From Marsupella aquatica (taxonomy: Eukaryota; Marchantiophyta), in contig OZ316898.1 in the NCBI GenBank assembly GCA_973895155.1, positions 310,001 to 374,000 on the forward strand: DNA of 64,000 bases, given 5' to 3'. Position 1 is the first letter of the stretch, and every line of letters begins with the position of its first letter. Positions 11,953 through 23,562 of this stretch are shown here, piece after piece. Position numbers and translations under genes: made by a program. The notes below the pieces were generated by a model. That model worked only from the letters and a program-made list of their open reading frames with translations, did no database searches and was not told where the DNA came from.

Positions 11953-12610
11953 TCAGAGGTTTGGATCAGACGAAGTCCATTCCAAGCTACGTCTCATACC
12001 AGTGTTGTCGTGATTGAGTGAAGCAAGCGCTAGCCCCTCAAGTGCTCCCGGATGACTTGCAATTTGGGACTTCGCCTTACCGACACCAGAGGCAAGGATG
12101 GCCCGTGTCATTCCTGGAATTTTCTGTAAGGCAGAGTCGCTCGACTTGGTCAGAGAATCCACAATGCCTCCAGTGTACCGGGATGGTCTACGATTTTGGC
12201 CTTCATCCACCATTTGCTAAGTTGCTCCAGGCGAACGCCTTTTGCTGTAAGATGGGACTTTAGATTCTTGTCAATGGCAGTGTCAGGTCCATTAGCACCC
12301 CTGGATGGTTGAGCGTCATCATCTTTCCGTTGGCGGCTCCGGAATCCAAGTTGCCGATAGCAGATGCTGCGTTTTCTTGTACAACAAGGTTCCAATATAT
12401 CGTCAATGCCAATATCAGCCCCTGGATGGTTGACCATCTGGGCCGTTGTCGTCAAAGTGTCCCTCCACACGCCAAGTTTCCCAAAGCAAGTGCTGTACTT
12501 CCTTGCAATCGAAGAACTGAGCCGATGGAAGAATCTTTAAATTATCCCTCAAGTTTTCTTCAGCTGCTCCCTCAGATCGATCTGGATGGACCTCCTTCCG
12601 TTCTTGAAGG
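11953..12610 (-). pseudogene. ARM-like repeat protein, decayed fragment
   Basis: On the minus strand at least four related segments occur, each with an alpha-helical ARM-type stretch ending in a conserved HPG motif: NHPGAD (~12,430), LNHPGVLMDL (~12,310), DHPGTLEAL (~12,190) and SHPGALEGLAL (~12,050). Between them are helix texts such as ENAASAIGNL and QQKAFAWSNLANG, typical of armadillo repeats, which form a superhelix for protein binding. The segments lie in different reading frames and are separated by stops and small indels, so no single protein can be read. This looks like a pseudogene or a piece of one; missing introns could explain part but not all of the breaks. Confidence 0.5.
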
Positions 12611-12660
12611 GAATTTCAGAAGTATGCTTGGTGGAGTCACTAATGCATGTGGCCACCCAC

Positions 12661-13841
12661 TATTTCTGACTTGAATAGAGAAGCAGCTACCGCAGGAAAA
12701 GATAAACATCAGTGGCGTCATCCTTTCTGTGGAATTGTCCAAAGATATAAAGCTGGTCTTCTTATCCATATGATTACAATCCCAAGCATGACTGTGTAGA
12801 CCAGAGTATGGTCTCATTCGGATCCAAGTTTTAACTGAAAACGGCATGTACACAGGATCACTTCGATGTAGGGAATTGTCATATGAACTGAACTCAGGGG
12901 CTGTACACGTATTAGCATCAAATAGGTTGGTTTCTTTCAATTCGAGACTCTTTTTTCCCCAAATTTCTATCTGGTAAAATGAGTCTTATTTATAATTTGT
13001 GTTATTTTTTCTGTGTTGTCTCAGGGAAATCTTTCAACCAGCTATCGGCCGATCCCCTGTATTAGCAACGAATGAGCGGTTGAGGGGGCCCGTTTAGGGT
13101 TTGAAGCACTCTGTTCCTTTGCTTCGCTTCTATTGTGAGGTATTCCTCCACTCTAGTCACACCCCACTTGCATCAACTCGTTGTTGAGAAAGAATTGTCG
13201 AGCCTCCTGCGCAATTTGCTACTTACACGGTCTGCATGTCACTTGTATACAAGTTCTTCTGTGAACGAATGTCGTCAATTTTTCGTGTTGCATGCAGAAT
13301 AATTTTCGTCTGGTATGTGGAAACAACGGGAATGACGATACCCACTGGACAATGACTGAAGACTAGATTGATGAGAAGGGAAAGGATTATGAATTCTGAA
13401 CCTGCAGATCGAATTTCTCATTTTTGAGCTGAATTGATCAACCAATCATTTCACTGTATTGATTAATTCACCACAAAACTGACCCTCTCAACTTATGCCT
13501 ATCGACACCGCATAAACTAGGTGGCTCTTTTGTGGAAAGACTTTATGCTTATCTTCCCTTGCCTTTCTACTTACTTCTGTATGATGATGTCATCTCTTTC
13601 CTTATTTTAATGCATTTCTCCATATTAGATTCTGGCAGCATTGCCAAAAAGAAAGAGGTGGATATCACCCACAGCCAGCACTGATCTGGATCTGCTCTGG
13701 CTAGAAGACTCATTTTGATGCAAAAGTTGTTCATCCAGGTTGGTTGGGATGTTGAGCAAAGTTAGGTGACTGTTGCACTAAGTGAAGGAAAGATGTGATA
13801 TCACGCAAGCACCTCAAGAGAGAGCTCTTTGAGTTGCAATC
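12661..13841. other. Upstream region of the IMP2-type gene, no gene seen
   Basis: I see no convincing coding sequence. The minus-strand frame 12,572–12,940 only overlaps the ARM-like pseudogene end. The 5' flank of the protease gene must lie here; no clear TATA box stands out immediately before 13,842. The segment 13,193–13,313 is the second copy of a dispersed repeat. Confidence 0.4.
13193..13313 (+). repeat. Dispersed repeat, copy 2 (partner at 5,107)
   Basis: Same ~120-bp sequence as 5,107–5,225 (GAATTGTCGAGCCT ... AATGTCGTCAATTTTTCGT) with a few base changes and an extra ~10 bp in the middle. It sits about 530 bp before the IMP2-type start codon. Confidence 0.6.
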
Positions 13842-15901
13842 ATGGGATCAGCACCAATAGTTCTGCTAGGTTTGCTGAGAAGGTTCTTAGGAGGCGTTGC
13901 AGTGGGAGTGGCAGCAGGAATCACAGTATCCGATAGGTTTGGTTCAGTAGTTCGCCTTCATGGTCGATCCATGCGGCCTACGTTTAATCCTGATGATGAT
14001 GGCACTCCTGGTCATGATGTGGTGTTGGTAGAGAAGTTCTGCCTCCGCAATTTCAAATTTTCCCGAGGAGATGTCGTGGCATTCAGGTACACGTCTACAC
14101 CAGCTGTTATGCAATTGCCTTTCCCTTTCTGAGGTGTTAAATGGAAGTAAAGGAATCTCATGAAGTCCTCCAAAAAATTTGTAATTGAATTTCTATGTTA
14201 GGAATTGAAGCCCGAGGCAAATGTACAGCCCCTACCTGGTTGTACATCTAAGAATTTGAAATCTCTTTGGCTTTCTCCCTTCATAATAATGGCCGGTGAC
14301 CTTTCCAAATGAAAGGTTTGGTATGGTAACATGTTCGTCGGGATTACAAGTCCTCCTCTTCTCTGTTGATTCAGTTCTACATGTCAGTTAGTGAATGCGA
14401 AAATGCGAAAATTTGGGTCTGATTTTAGTCCATGTCACACTTACTGGCTGCAATCCTGCAGAGGTGCTACAGTAGTAGTAACGATGTTTGCTCACTAAAC
14501 AATCAGTAATTATGGAAAGAACGCGCTAGAGGGGACGGACCAACAGGCCGTCAAGAAGGGGGCGGGGGGAAAACAATTATTGAAATCAGGTTACTTGCAA
14601 AAGAGAGATTTGCTGCCCATCTAAGAGATACTAAACATCATGGCCTGAAATTTCAATCATTTTCGCAGAAGCCGAATATTCCACCTTCATATGGCGGGAA
14701 ATTGAAAGAAAGCTTGACTTAATTATAGATTTGCTAACGACGTACGGTATGATCGTCATGACAAGTATGGTCTTTAGTTTCTTCTTACCCACTCATGAAG
14801 TTACAGTTCTCCATTCTTGGCAATAATATACGTTACCTGTGGCCCACAAAGGTGGTCCAGTTCTCTATGAAGTTTGGAGCTCCCTAGGTTTCCAGTAACC
14901 CTTTCTGGCAGGTCACCGCAGGATCCGAAGGAATACCTGGTGAAACGACTGATTGCACTACAAGAAGACTGGATCACTGTTCCAGGAACATATGAGATCT
15001 TGCAGATTCCCAGAGGGCATTGTTGGGTTGAAGGCGACAATGTGGACGTTAGTTTGGATTCAAAAGAATTTGGCCCTGTGAGTACTTCAATTCTAAAGTT
15101 TGACTTCGAAGTTTCAATGAAGGATTTGATTATCATTCAATAGAGGTAGGATGGAGACTAGTAATGCACAATGGCTGTCCAGGATTTAGCTAATGAACAT
15201 CTATTAATTTAAGTGGATGGCGTACGTCCTGGCGAGAGGCTAATGTTGTCTTTGCTTTGTTAAAGATTCTATGTTTTGTTGGCAAGATGACAGGAGGTCC
15301 ATTTACAGCATTAGGAATAGCTTCCACATTAATGATCCTTGAAAATAAATTATTAGGAAGAAACATAACTTTTGCAAAATTGCGCTCAGACGGTCACGAG
15401 AAAATACCCATAAATTTGGTGACATTATTTAGGGTTTAACTAAAATCAGTGATTACCAGAAGTGCAGTATCGTTGTCAGAGTTCGGCATAGTTTTTTGGA
15501 AAGCAGCCTATTGCAGAAATTGAGCATATAAACAACAAGTCTACCTCAGAAAATTGATTATGACCAAAATGGATTCTAGGAAGGAAGGACCTGGGGCAGC
15601 GCCCTTGTGCGTTTTGCTATGGATCAGGCTTGTTGCCTGTCTAAAGTATGTCAGTACCGTTATGAAGCCTACAATAGTATGCGGTCAATTTCTCTGCCTG
15701 TCCTGCATGTTTTATCTTCAAAAGGTGCTGCGGCTTTATCTCGTTTAGTATTTTTGATGGCTCTTGGGACATTTTATGCAGATTCCTCTTGCTCTCATGC
15801 GAGGTAGAGTTACACATGTTGTCTGGCCACCAAAAAGGGTTGGCCAAGTAGTGAGCAAGTTTCCAACAGGGCGAGTATTTTCAAGGAAAGAGGGACATTG
15901 A
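13842..15901 (+). CDS. IMP2: Mitochondrial inner membrane protease subunit 2, three exons
   Basis: An S26-family (signal peptidase I type) serine protease that removes sorting peptides from proteins at the inner mitochondrial membrane; subunit 2 works with subunit 1. Exons are 13,842–14,086, 14,912–15,077 and 15,782–15,901, all with GT–AG borders (donors GTACAC and GTGAGT; acceptors GGCAG and TGCAG). They join in frame to 176 aa, close to the usual plant length. The N-terminus has one hydrophobic anchor (residues ~5–27). The catalytic Ser is in HGRSMRPTF of exon 1, the general-base Lys in EYLVKRLIAL of exon 2, and the family signature GHCWVEGDN follows. Exon 3 carries IPLALMRGRVTHVVWPPKR, typical of the C-terminus. 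No break is seen. Organelle placement is inferred from similarity to plant IMP2; the close relative IMP1 is less likely given the exon 3 text. Confidence 0.88.
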
Positions 15902-17168
15902 ACTGTTCCTGGTTGTGGACACCTGATTTGTGAAGGGATTAGCCGAATTCTTATGTGGGGTGCTATTACTGAGAAATAGCTTGACAGGAAACTTCTTGTA
16001 GATAGTGAAAGTGTTATGAAAGTAACTTAAGTCAGGGGAATGAACTATGATCTATGTCTCGGTATCTGTTTCTTGTAGAGTTCCGCTTTATGGTACATGT
16101 GAGGACATTTTTCCATTTGTACAATTAGGATATTAATGAGATCTGAGTACTGCCAGTTTTGACTTCCATCAAATTTTTGTTTGAAGTCGTAACAAAGGAA
16201 GGTTGAATCTGAGACCATAATGCCCGATTTGCAGGAGTTATGTTTGAATTGAAAGGTTGAACTTAACCTAGAACAATGATCAGCCTCGTCCTGGAGCGCT
16301 ATGCCCAACACTATCTGAAGCAGAGCGTCTTTGTCGGGGTTTTCTAAATTTAAGTCCAGGTACCAGAAGAGCTATGGAAAATAATGCACTGGAGAGAGGA
16401 ATCAAGAAAATTCAGGTCGATAGCATAATTCACTGATGACTGATTTTTTTCTGGAAGTGATAGAACCCACAATCAAACTTCCTCCAATCTATTCAAATCA
16501 TCTTAGCGGCTAGATCCTTGCAGACTTTAAGTACCACTCAAGTAAATACTGTCACACCCTTAAATTTCCAGTTTAGTTTTTTGCATTAGCAACTTGTTCT
16601 CACTGTTGTTCTTCCTTTTCATGAAATGGTATCATCAACTTGGCGTCTCATCCTAGCACTTCTTTACATCATACTCTATCACATTCAGCATGGGAAAAAG
16701 GATCCTCGATCTTGTCAAGTTCTGATTGAAAGGATGGCTTTTTCTTTCGTGGGTGGGCATCTGCAACTTGCATCCGCATTTGAACTCTTCATAGCATCTT
16801 ACTGTCCTGGAATCGGTTCATTGCCTCAGAACGGGGAAAGGGTGAGAGACCATATTTGAGCTTTTCATGAAAAGCACTGCTCAGATGGATGGATTCTACC
16901 TCTATGGATTTTACTCAAGATAGGTATTATAGTGATAAGATTCGTAAAGGGAGGAGCATTTTATATGCATGGATGGTGACTTGTTTAGGGTAGCTCATTT
17001 GTCTTGCTTGGAAAACAATGTCTTTTCTAAAAGTAATTGTTTCTGGTTCATTCTTTCACTTTGTCATTCTTTATTTTTGGGTCCTGCAAATTCAAAAGAT
17101 AATCACTGCAAAAAAGGCGCAACATTTTATTATAGTTGTAGATGTTCGGGAGTTAAAGATCCTGTACC
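15902..17168. other. Downstream flank of IMP2-type gene, no gene recognised
   Basis: The first part should be the 3' UTR. The frame at 16,626–16,859 has no recognisable domain. Nothing else is supported. Confidence 0.4.
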
Positions 17169-17309
17169 AAGCTATCGAGCTCTTGAGATTTCTCTAGTTT
17201 TTGTAATTAGGATGGGAGTCTCGGTATTTCTCATGTACCAAGCTATCGAGCTCTTGAGATTTCTCTAGTTTTTTGTAATTAGGATGGAAGTCTCGGTATT
17301 TCTTATGTT
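17169..17309 (+). repeat. Tandem duplication, unit ~71 bp
   Basis: The block CAAGCTATCGAGCTCTTGAG ... GTCTCGGTATTTCT is present twice back to back with a few differences (a one-base T-run change and GGGAGTC versus GGAAGTC). Confidence 0.85.
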
Positions 17310-17317
17310 TATCGTTT

Positions 17318-17613
17318 ATGTCAAGGTGGGAGCATCCATGCTATTTAACACTTTTGAGACACTCATTAGTCAGATGGTATGATTACATTTTGATTCAGAA
17401 TGGATTTGGACATCCTAGATTAACTAACTTCCAAAGAATTTATAATTCTTTACCACTATAATACCATGTCAAGGTGGGAGCATCTATGCTATTTAACTCT
17501 TTTGAGACACTCATTAGTCAGATGGTGTGATTACATTTTGATTCAGAATGGATTTGGACATCCTAGATTAACTAACTTCCAAAGAATTTCTAATTCTTTA
17601 CCACTATAATACC
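17318..17613 (+). repeat. Tandem duplication, unit 148 bp
   Basis: ATGTCAAGGTGGGAGCATC starts at 17,318 and again at 17,466. The two 148-bp copies differ at only a handful of bases, so the duplication is recent. It follows directly on the 71-bp duplication. Confidence 0.9.
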
Positions 17614-17939
17614 TAACCCGGATTGTCCTTCTACAAACTAATAAAAAATGAGAATCAATCTTGACCGTTTATCAAATCATTGTTTTTTAACACTGTTAGA
17701 TCTCTAATAGACACCATTGAAAATAAATGTCATCCAAGGTGCTGTTTAGCCGGCCCAAGATACAAAACTTTATTTTTATATTTAATAAAATATTGCGGTT
17801 TGATTGTCCTTGGATTGTATGATATGGTGGCAGTTATTTCATGTTTCCAATTTCTATGTGCAATGCACAAGTTATTGAGAAAAACCATAAAAGTGTATGC
17901 CTAGGACAAAAAATAGCATGTATGGATACCTACAATACA

Positions 17940-18465
17940 AAGCTTATAATTTTGTCTTGCTTTAATATCTTTCTCACCTTACATATTTTTCTCTCCTCAA
18001 TATCTTTTCCTTGCCTTGTCATCTTGTTTTCATCTCATCATCTTCTCACATTTGACATCTTCATTTCAACATGACTTTTTTTCCCCCTTGACATCTTTCC
18101 TCTCCTTGACATATTTTTTCTCCTGAACATTTTTTCTCTCTTTGCGGGTCTCTTTGACATCTTTTCTTCACCTTGATATCTTATCTTTTTCTCATTTTGC
18201 CATGTTTTTTCTCACCCTGACATCTTTATCTCCCCATGGCATCTTTCCCTCATCCTTGATATGTTTCTCTATTTGATATTTTTTCCTCATCCTCGTCCTC
18301 ATCTTGACATCTTTTTCTCACCTCACCATATTTTCTGTCCTCGACATATTTTTCTCACTTTGATTTCATTTCCTCACCTCAATATTTTTTTCTCTCATCG
18401 ACTTCTTTTTTCACTTCGACATCTATTCATCATCTTGACATTTTTTCTCACCTCAACATCTTTTG
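17940..18465 (+). repeat. Pyrimidine-rich degenerate repeat (CTTGACATCTTTTCCTC-like)
   Basis: About 520 bp of strongly C/T-biased plus strand made of loosely repeated CTCACCTTGACATCTTTT-type units of roughly 17–25 bp. Plus-strand frames here are low-complexity artefacts. Confidence 0.7.
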
Positions 18466-18589
18466 TCCAGCGCACAAGTATCGGGCTCAAAATGTACTTA
18501 AGAACATATTTTACATCACAACATCTTTTACCAACAACGTACTGCACTTGTCGACCATTTTGTACTTAACAAATATTTGTACTTAACAA

Positions 18590-18995
18590 CAACATCTCTG
18601 GCATAACGACATCATTAGCAACATGATATCTATTTATTTGACGACAACTTTTTGCTTGACGACATTTTGGACGACACAACACCTTTGATGAAATGACTTC
18701 TTTTTTACTTTATAACATCTTTCACATAACAATGTCTTGGGCAACACAACATCTTTTCTCTTAAGGACATCTTGGGCGACACTACAACTTTTTTCTTAAC
18801 ATCTTGGGCAAAACAATATCTCTTTTCTTAACGACACCTTGGGCAACACATCATCTTTTTTCTTCATGACATCTTGAGCGACACTACATCTGTTTTCTTG
18901 ACGACATCTTGGGCAACATGGATTTTTGTTCTTAACAACATCTTGGGTGACACAACATCTTTTTTCTTCATGACATCTTTTGTGCAACGCATGGG
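18590..18995 (+). repeat. 35-bp minisatellite, block 1
   Basis: The consensus unit is CATCTTGGGCGACACAACAT followed by CTTTTTTCTTAACGA, 35 bp; the clearest copies are at ~18,860–18,980. The block ends with CATCTTTTGTGCAACGCA and GTATTGAGCT, a tail that also closes neighbouring repeat blocks (18,465; 21,130; 21,440). Confidence 0.7.
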
Positions 18996-19174
18996 TATTG
19001 AGCTAGTTTATAGTATATATATATGGACTCTTGCTCATTCCTTGTATAGGCTACCACATAGTTCTAGTTTATTCTCGTTTACAAAGGTTTGGTTTTTCTT
19101 CCCATAACTTCTTGTTGAGTAATTATATTGGTTGCAGTCTTTACCCTCCCCTAAATCAGAGTCAAGATGGAGAT

Positions 19175-19501
19175 TGTTAGGATTAACTCTTAGGTCTAGA
19201 GTTACAACTATACCACAGTTAGGGCTAACCTTAGTCGTAGACCTAGTTAGCTTAGTCATATTACACACACTATACCCAAGCGGTGTTTGCTTGGATAGTG
19301 GGAACTCAGGCTCATTCTTACAGAGTCAGTTGAGAGATAGAGATAGCTTGTGTTGTGGATGCTTGGTATGGCTAGTTGACCTAGAGTTCAGTAAAGCTCT
19401 TGTGTGTTCTTGTGGAGGTGAACCACGTATCTCTCTGTGTTGACTACTTGATCATTGGATGGTTATGGGCATGTCAATGTGAATGTCACCAATGCTCAAC
19501 A
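19175..19501 (+). repeat. Ty1/copia LTR (relic)
   Basis: It starts TGTTAGGATTAAC and ends AATGCTCAACA. It matches the LTRs of the copia elements at 32,683 and 60,921 (reverse strand) over segments such as GCTTGTG(C/T)TGTGGATGCTTGG and GTGAACCACGTATCTCTCTGTG, but is clearly diverged. Confidence 0.75.
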
Positions 19502-19503
19502 AT

Positions 19504-19514
19504 TGGTATCAAAG
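19504..19514 (+). promoter_or_regulatory. Primer binding site (initiator tRNA-Met type), relic
   Basis: TGGTATCAAAG lies two bases after the LTR end; the canonical form TGGTATCAGAGC is kept in the copia element at 60,907–60,918. Confidence 0.7.
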
Positions 19515-20215
19515 TATGTCTGGGAGATGACGAGATTTTTCTTGTAACGGGTTTTCTAAAGTTCAGTGTTGGTGTTGTATTCAGATTTTTATCGCATGAA
19601 AGTCAAATGTTATGGGCTGAGCGGATAGATCAATGTGAGGGCTTTCTAATAATGCTTAGAAATCACTAATCGGAGTTTGTGGTGCGGAGGAATCAAAGTT
19701 TGTGATTTTCTGGAATTCTTAGTTAAGTTTCGTGTTTGACAATTTTTGGGGGGAAAGTCCAAAGTTTGTTTTTCTTGACGGTGTGAGTTGTGCAATGCGC
19801 GAGGCATTGTATGTTATAGCTCAAGTTATAGATCATTGAAGTGAGCTGGTTGTTTTGGTACCTGGATTGCTAACGTTTGCAGAATGAGCTAGTGCGACGT
19901 GATGAGTGGAAGTTGAGTTATGGTTTTTTGACAAGCTAGCTATAGTGCTTGTTTTTCCCTGAGCCGGGTTTCTTGTCATGACACTCAACTTGAAGAAGAA
20001 ACCGCGAAGTGCTAAGGCTCAACGGAGAGGTCATAGCAAAGTGGTTGTTTTTGAGTCCAGGATTGGCACTTGACACAGAAAGAGTGGGACATGAAAAAGT
20101 TTTTTCTCTGTTGTACATGGAGACTGTGTCGATGCAATTCAACAACTTTCTCCTGTTGGCGGTCGGCACTTTTCTCATTTGAATTCGGAGCAATGAGGTT
20201 TGCAACACGACATAA

Positions 20216-20789
20216 TTAATATTTTTTACTTAGTGTAGCTGTTTTTTGGTGTGTATTAAGGTATAATATATACTTGCGCCAATTTTTACAATGGTCGTCA
20301 TTCAAATTTTCAGGGTTCCCCCTGCAAATATTCTTATCTAATAGAAGGAAGGAATAAAGACAAAATAAATTTAGTTTAATTAGTGTAAATGAAAAAGAGT
20401 CACACCAATGTCCATTTAAAAGGGAATCAAATGGGATAAGCAAACAAAAGAGGGCCTCACTAACACAATGCACAAGGATTAAGGAGGATCCTCACTCCAT
20501 GATCCATGACAGGGAGTATTGTACATACAATAAGGTGTACATACTCAATAGAGTGAGATAGTGCATAGTTTCTTGTAATATTGGTAGTAGTTAAATTTTA
20601 GATACTATTTCACTCAATAGGGGACTACATACACTATTATTCTCCCAATATTTAGGGTGATTTTTTCCATTCGTTTTTGGTGTCCTTTTCATTGTAAAAA
20701 AACAAAAGTTATAAGGTCCAAAGACATAGTAAAGATCAAGGCACTTGCATTGATGGCAAAGGTGTCGGGAGAGGGACACACTTTTACTT
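20216..20789. other. AT-rich spacer, nothing recognised
   Basis: No frame or repeat with a recognisable identity. Some imperfect inverted similarity (ACTCAATAGAGTGAGATAG at ~20,542 against ACTATTTCACTCAATAG at ~20,604) suggests a possible small hairpin or MITE-like remnant. Confidence 0.3.
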
Positions 20790-21445
20790 GACATTATCTT
20801 TTTGCTTCACAATATCTTTCACATAACAACCCATTTGCCACCACATCATCGTTTACTTAACATCATATTTTTATTCATGACATCTTTCACATAACACATC
20901 TTTGGCAAAATGACCTCTTTTTTGTTAACGATAACTTTTTACTTGATGACAACTTTTTACTTGATGACATGTTTGGCAAAATGACTTCATTTTTCTTAAC
21001 GACATCTTTTACTTGCAACGTCTTTCACATAACTACATCTTTTGTGAAACAACTTCATGGTTCTTAACAACATCTTTTTACTTCAAAACATATTTCACAT
21101 AACGACATCTTGGGCGACACAACATCTTTTGTGCAACGTAGAGGTATTGAGCTCTTTTGTACTTAGCAACATCTTTATACCTAACAAAACCTTTGGCATA
21201 ATGACATAATTGGCAACACGACCCCTATTTCTTCCACAACCTCTTGGCCGAGATGACATCTTTCTTCTCAACAATCTCTTGGCTGACACGACATCTTTTG
21301 TCTCACCAACATCTTAGCCAACATGAAATCTTTTGTTCTCAACGACATCTTGGACGACGACATCTTTTTCTCAATGACCTCTTGGCCGACACGACATCTT
21401 TTGTTCTCATCGACATCTTGACCGACACGACATCTTTTGTGCAAC
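20790..21445 (+). repeat. 35-bp-type minisatellite, block 2
   Basis: Same kind of unit as 18,590–18,995 (GACATCTTGGGCGACACAACATC, CTTTTTTCTTAACGA variants), separated from it by the copia relic. The CATCTTTTGTGCAACG tail occurs twice, at ~21,123 and ~21,433. The two blocks were probably one array later split by the copia insertion. Confidence 0.65.
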
Positions 21446-22340
21446 GCATAAATATGTGTATACACATGTCTTTTGCCCTGGCCCAAGACCATTCTGCCTC
21501 CCTCCCTCCCGGTTGTTCCCCGCCACGATTGTGGCCAGCAACGCGGCCGGTCCAGAACCTGCAGCCCGTGGGTTTTCACCCTCAACCACCCCCATTTCCC
21601 GGCCCTGCACCATAACGCCCTCGCGCCCTGACCCAAGCCTTTTTCCTCCCAACTGGCCTGACCTTTCGGCAGCCGCATCATCGTGGCAACATTCAAACCC
21701 CAACCCGGCCTTTTATGGTGTACAAGGTTGCGTATAGCCGCTTTGGCCTCCCACGTCCCTACCCCTCTTGCATACCCGCCATAACCCGTACGCGCCCCGA
21801 CCTTATACACATGTTTTTTCTAAGGGGCTTAACCCCCCCCCCCCCCCCCCTTTAGGGCTATTTTGTTTGTTTTTCCTCCCGGGTCTTCTCATTGGTTGTC
21901 CCGGACCTGGCGAACTCCAAATTTAACCGCTTGGATAGGGGGAACTGCCCCCTGTGAGACCTCTTGTATTGTGCAGGGAATATTCAAAAAATAGATAATG
22001 TGTTTTTGGCCATTTGTCAATGATTCCGACTAAAAGATGGAAAAAAAATTGGTTCATTTTTGGTGAGGTCGTAGCCATTGAAGTTAGCAACGCGGAGCAC
22101 CAATTGATTTTCATTTCTGACAATGGGTGGTACTTTACATTTCATTTATTCCGTGAGGTGGTCAAAACTGGGGAGTTTTCCATGGTTTTGCCCACCCTGA
22201 CCAAAATTTGAATAAGTATTTTGTCGGATTTTGATTTTGGTTTTCAGTGTTGGATAGCTAGCTTTGTGGGCTCCGCAATGATGTTTAGGCTTGAGTTTTT
22301 TAGTTATTGCAAAAATGGTATTTTTTTGTGATTTAATCAT
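21446..22340. other. GC-rich insert then AT-rich spacer; 18-C homopolymer
   Basis: 21,446–21,830 is abruptly C-rich (CCCTCCCTCCCGGTTGTTCC and similar) and differs in composition from both flanks; no protein family is seen on either strand. 21,833–21,850 is a run of 18 C. The rest to 22,340 is AT-rich with nothing recognised. Confidence 0.4.
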
Positions 22341-23562
22341 ATGAGTGATTGAGAGAAGCAACTCAAAGATGTGGAACTTGAAGCAAGAGGATCACCCAAG
22401 CGGTTTGAGGAGGAGATAGAGAAGCAGGGGAAAGAGCACGTGACATCGGTCCCATCACCGGTGCGGCGTGTAATGGAGGAAGACTCTTACTACCGGAGCT
22501 AAGGGTAGTTGCAAAGAAGAAAATAGGGACATTCCAACTTGGGGGACCCAAGTATGAAGTCACAAATTTGATGGGCAATTATCTTCTGTAGAAGAAGCAA
22601 GTGAAGGGGGTGTTGTATGCATCAGGAATGGGCAAGTTGTTGACGCCTCATTCTGATGATATTCAGGAGAGTGATTAAGAGGCTATGTAGGAATAGGGAG
22701 TGTGGTGTGTTAAACTTTACATGTCATTGTTTGAGGCTTTGTAGAAGAAGTATCACCACATGGAGCTATCAAACCGGCTCTTCAAATCCTTCAAACTGAT
22801 GAGTTTCAGGATGAAGGAAAGCGGTAGGAAGCCACAGGATCATGCGGATTTATTCAACGACTTGGTTGTTGATTTGGAAAACCTTGGGGAGGAATTGGGT
22901 GATGAGAAGAAGGCATTGCATCTTCTTAGCTTTTTGCCTCCATCTTACTAGTCCTTATCATGAGTGTTGTTGCATCGTGATAGGTAGACCATATCATACA
23001 ATGAGGTGGTAATTTTTCTGCTTATTGATGATCTTCAACAAAAGATGTAGTTATCGTCATAGCCTTCATAGTCAACTAGTGCTGCCCTCAATGTTAATAG
23101 TGGGAGGACTTTGCAACGACCAAATAGAGAGCGCAGAACCCAATTTAGATCTAAATTTAGATCTAAGTCAAGGGGGAAATCCCCGGACAGGAGGCAAGTG
23201 ACACGTTAGAAGTGTAACAAAGCTGGACATTTCAAGTATGTAGCCACAATAGAGGTGGCAAATGAGGCTATTTGGTTGGGGAAATTGGCTCGTGATTTGG
23301 GGATTCCACAAGAGCAGGTCCAGGATCTTCATTGTGATAGTAACAATGCTATGCATATTGTAGCAAACCCGATGACGCATGCAGGGTAAAGCATATTGAT
23401 ATCAGGTATCATTTTCTCAGGCAGGTTGTTGCTGAGAAAGAGATTGAGTTAATCAAGATTGATGGAAGTCTCAAACCTACTCATAAGTTAACAAAAGTCA
23501 TTCCTTTGGCTAGTTTCACGGAGCATTGTGCAAGGCTTCAAATTTTGCACAAGGATGCTTAG
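22341..23562 (+). pseudogene. Ty1/copia gag fused to RNase H end by internal deletion
   Basis: From ATG at 22,341 a gag-like frame can be followed with many stops. 22,760–22,951 is the best part, with a UBN2-type gag text ending LLSFLPPSY; further on is a basic stretch and a decayed CCHC knuckle (KCNKAGHFK, ~23,210–23,235). Immediately after, from 23,238, the frame is the RNase H C-terminus of copia pol ([42 protein letters not shown]) ending TAG at 23,560–23,562. Protease, integrase and most of reverse transcriptase are missing, so this is a deletion derivative that could not move on its own. Several in-frame stops show it is also old. Confidence 0.75.

Larger units (their letters stand above)
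19005..20215 (+). mobile_element. Ty1/copia relic with LTR, plus strand
   Basis: An LTR at 19,175–19,501 is preceded by a copia-type 3' internal end (about 19,005–19,174, ending in the polypurine tract GAGTCAAGATGGAGA) and followed by a tRNA-Met primer site. Having both a 3'-end signature on its left and a 5'-end signature on its right means it was shared by two tandem units, or two elements were joined by LTR recombination. Downstream leader sequence continues to about 20,215, with no gag frame. Confidence 0.6.

Noticed and set aside
15641-15847. Minus-strand frame over exon 3 of the protease gene
   Set aside because: Antisense of a clear coding exon.
21268-21810. 180-aa minus-strand frame across repeat and C-rich insert
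   Set aside because: It crosses a minisatellite and a compositional break; low-complexity artefact.
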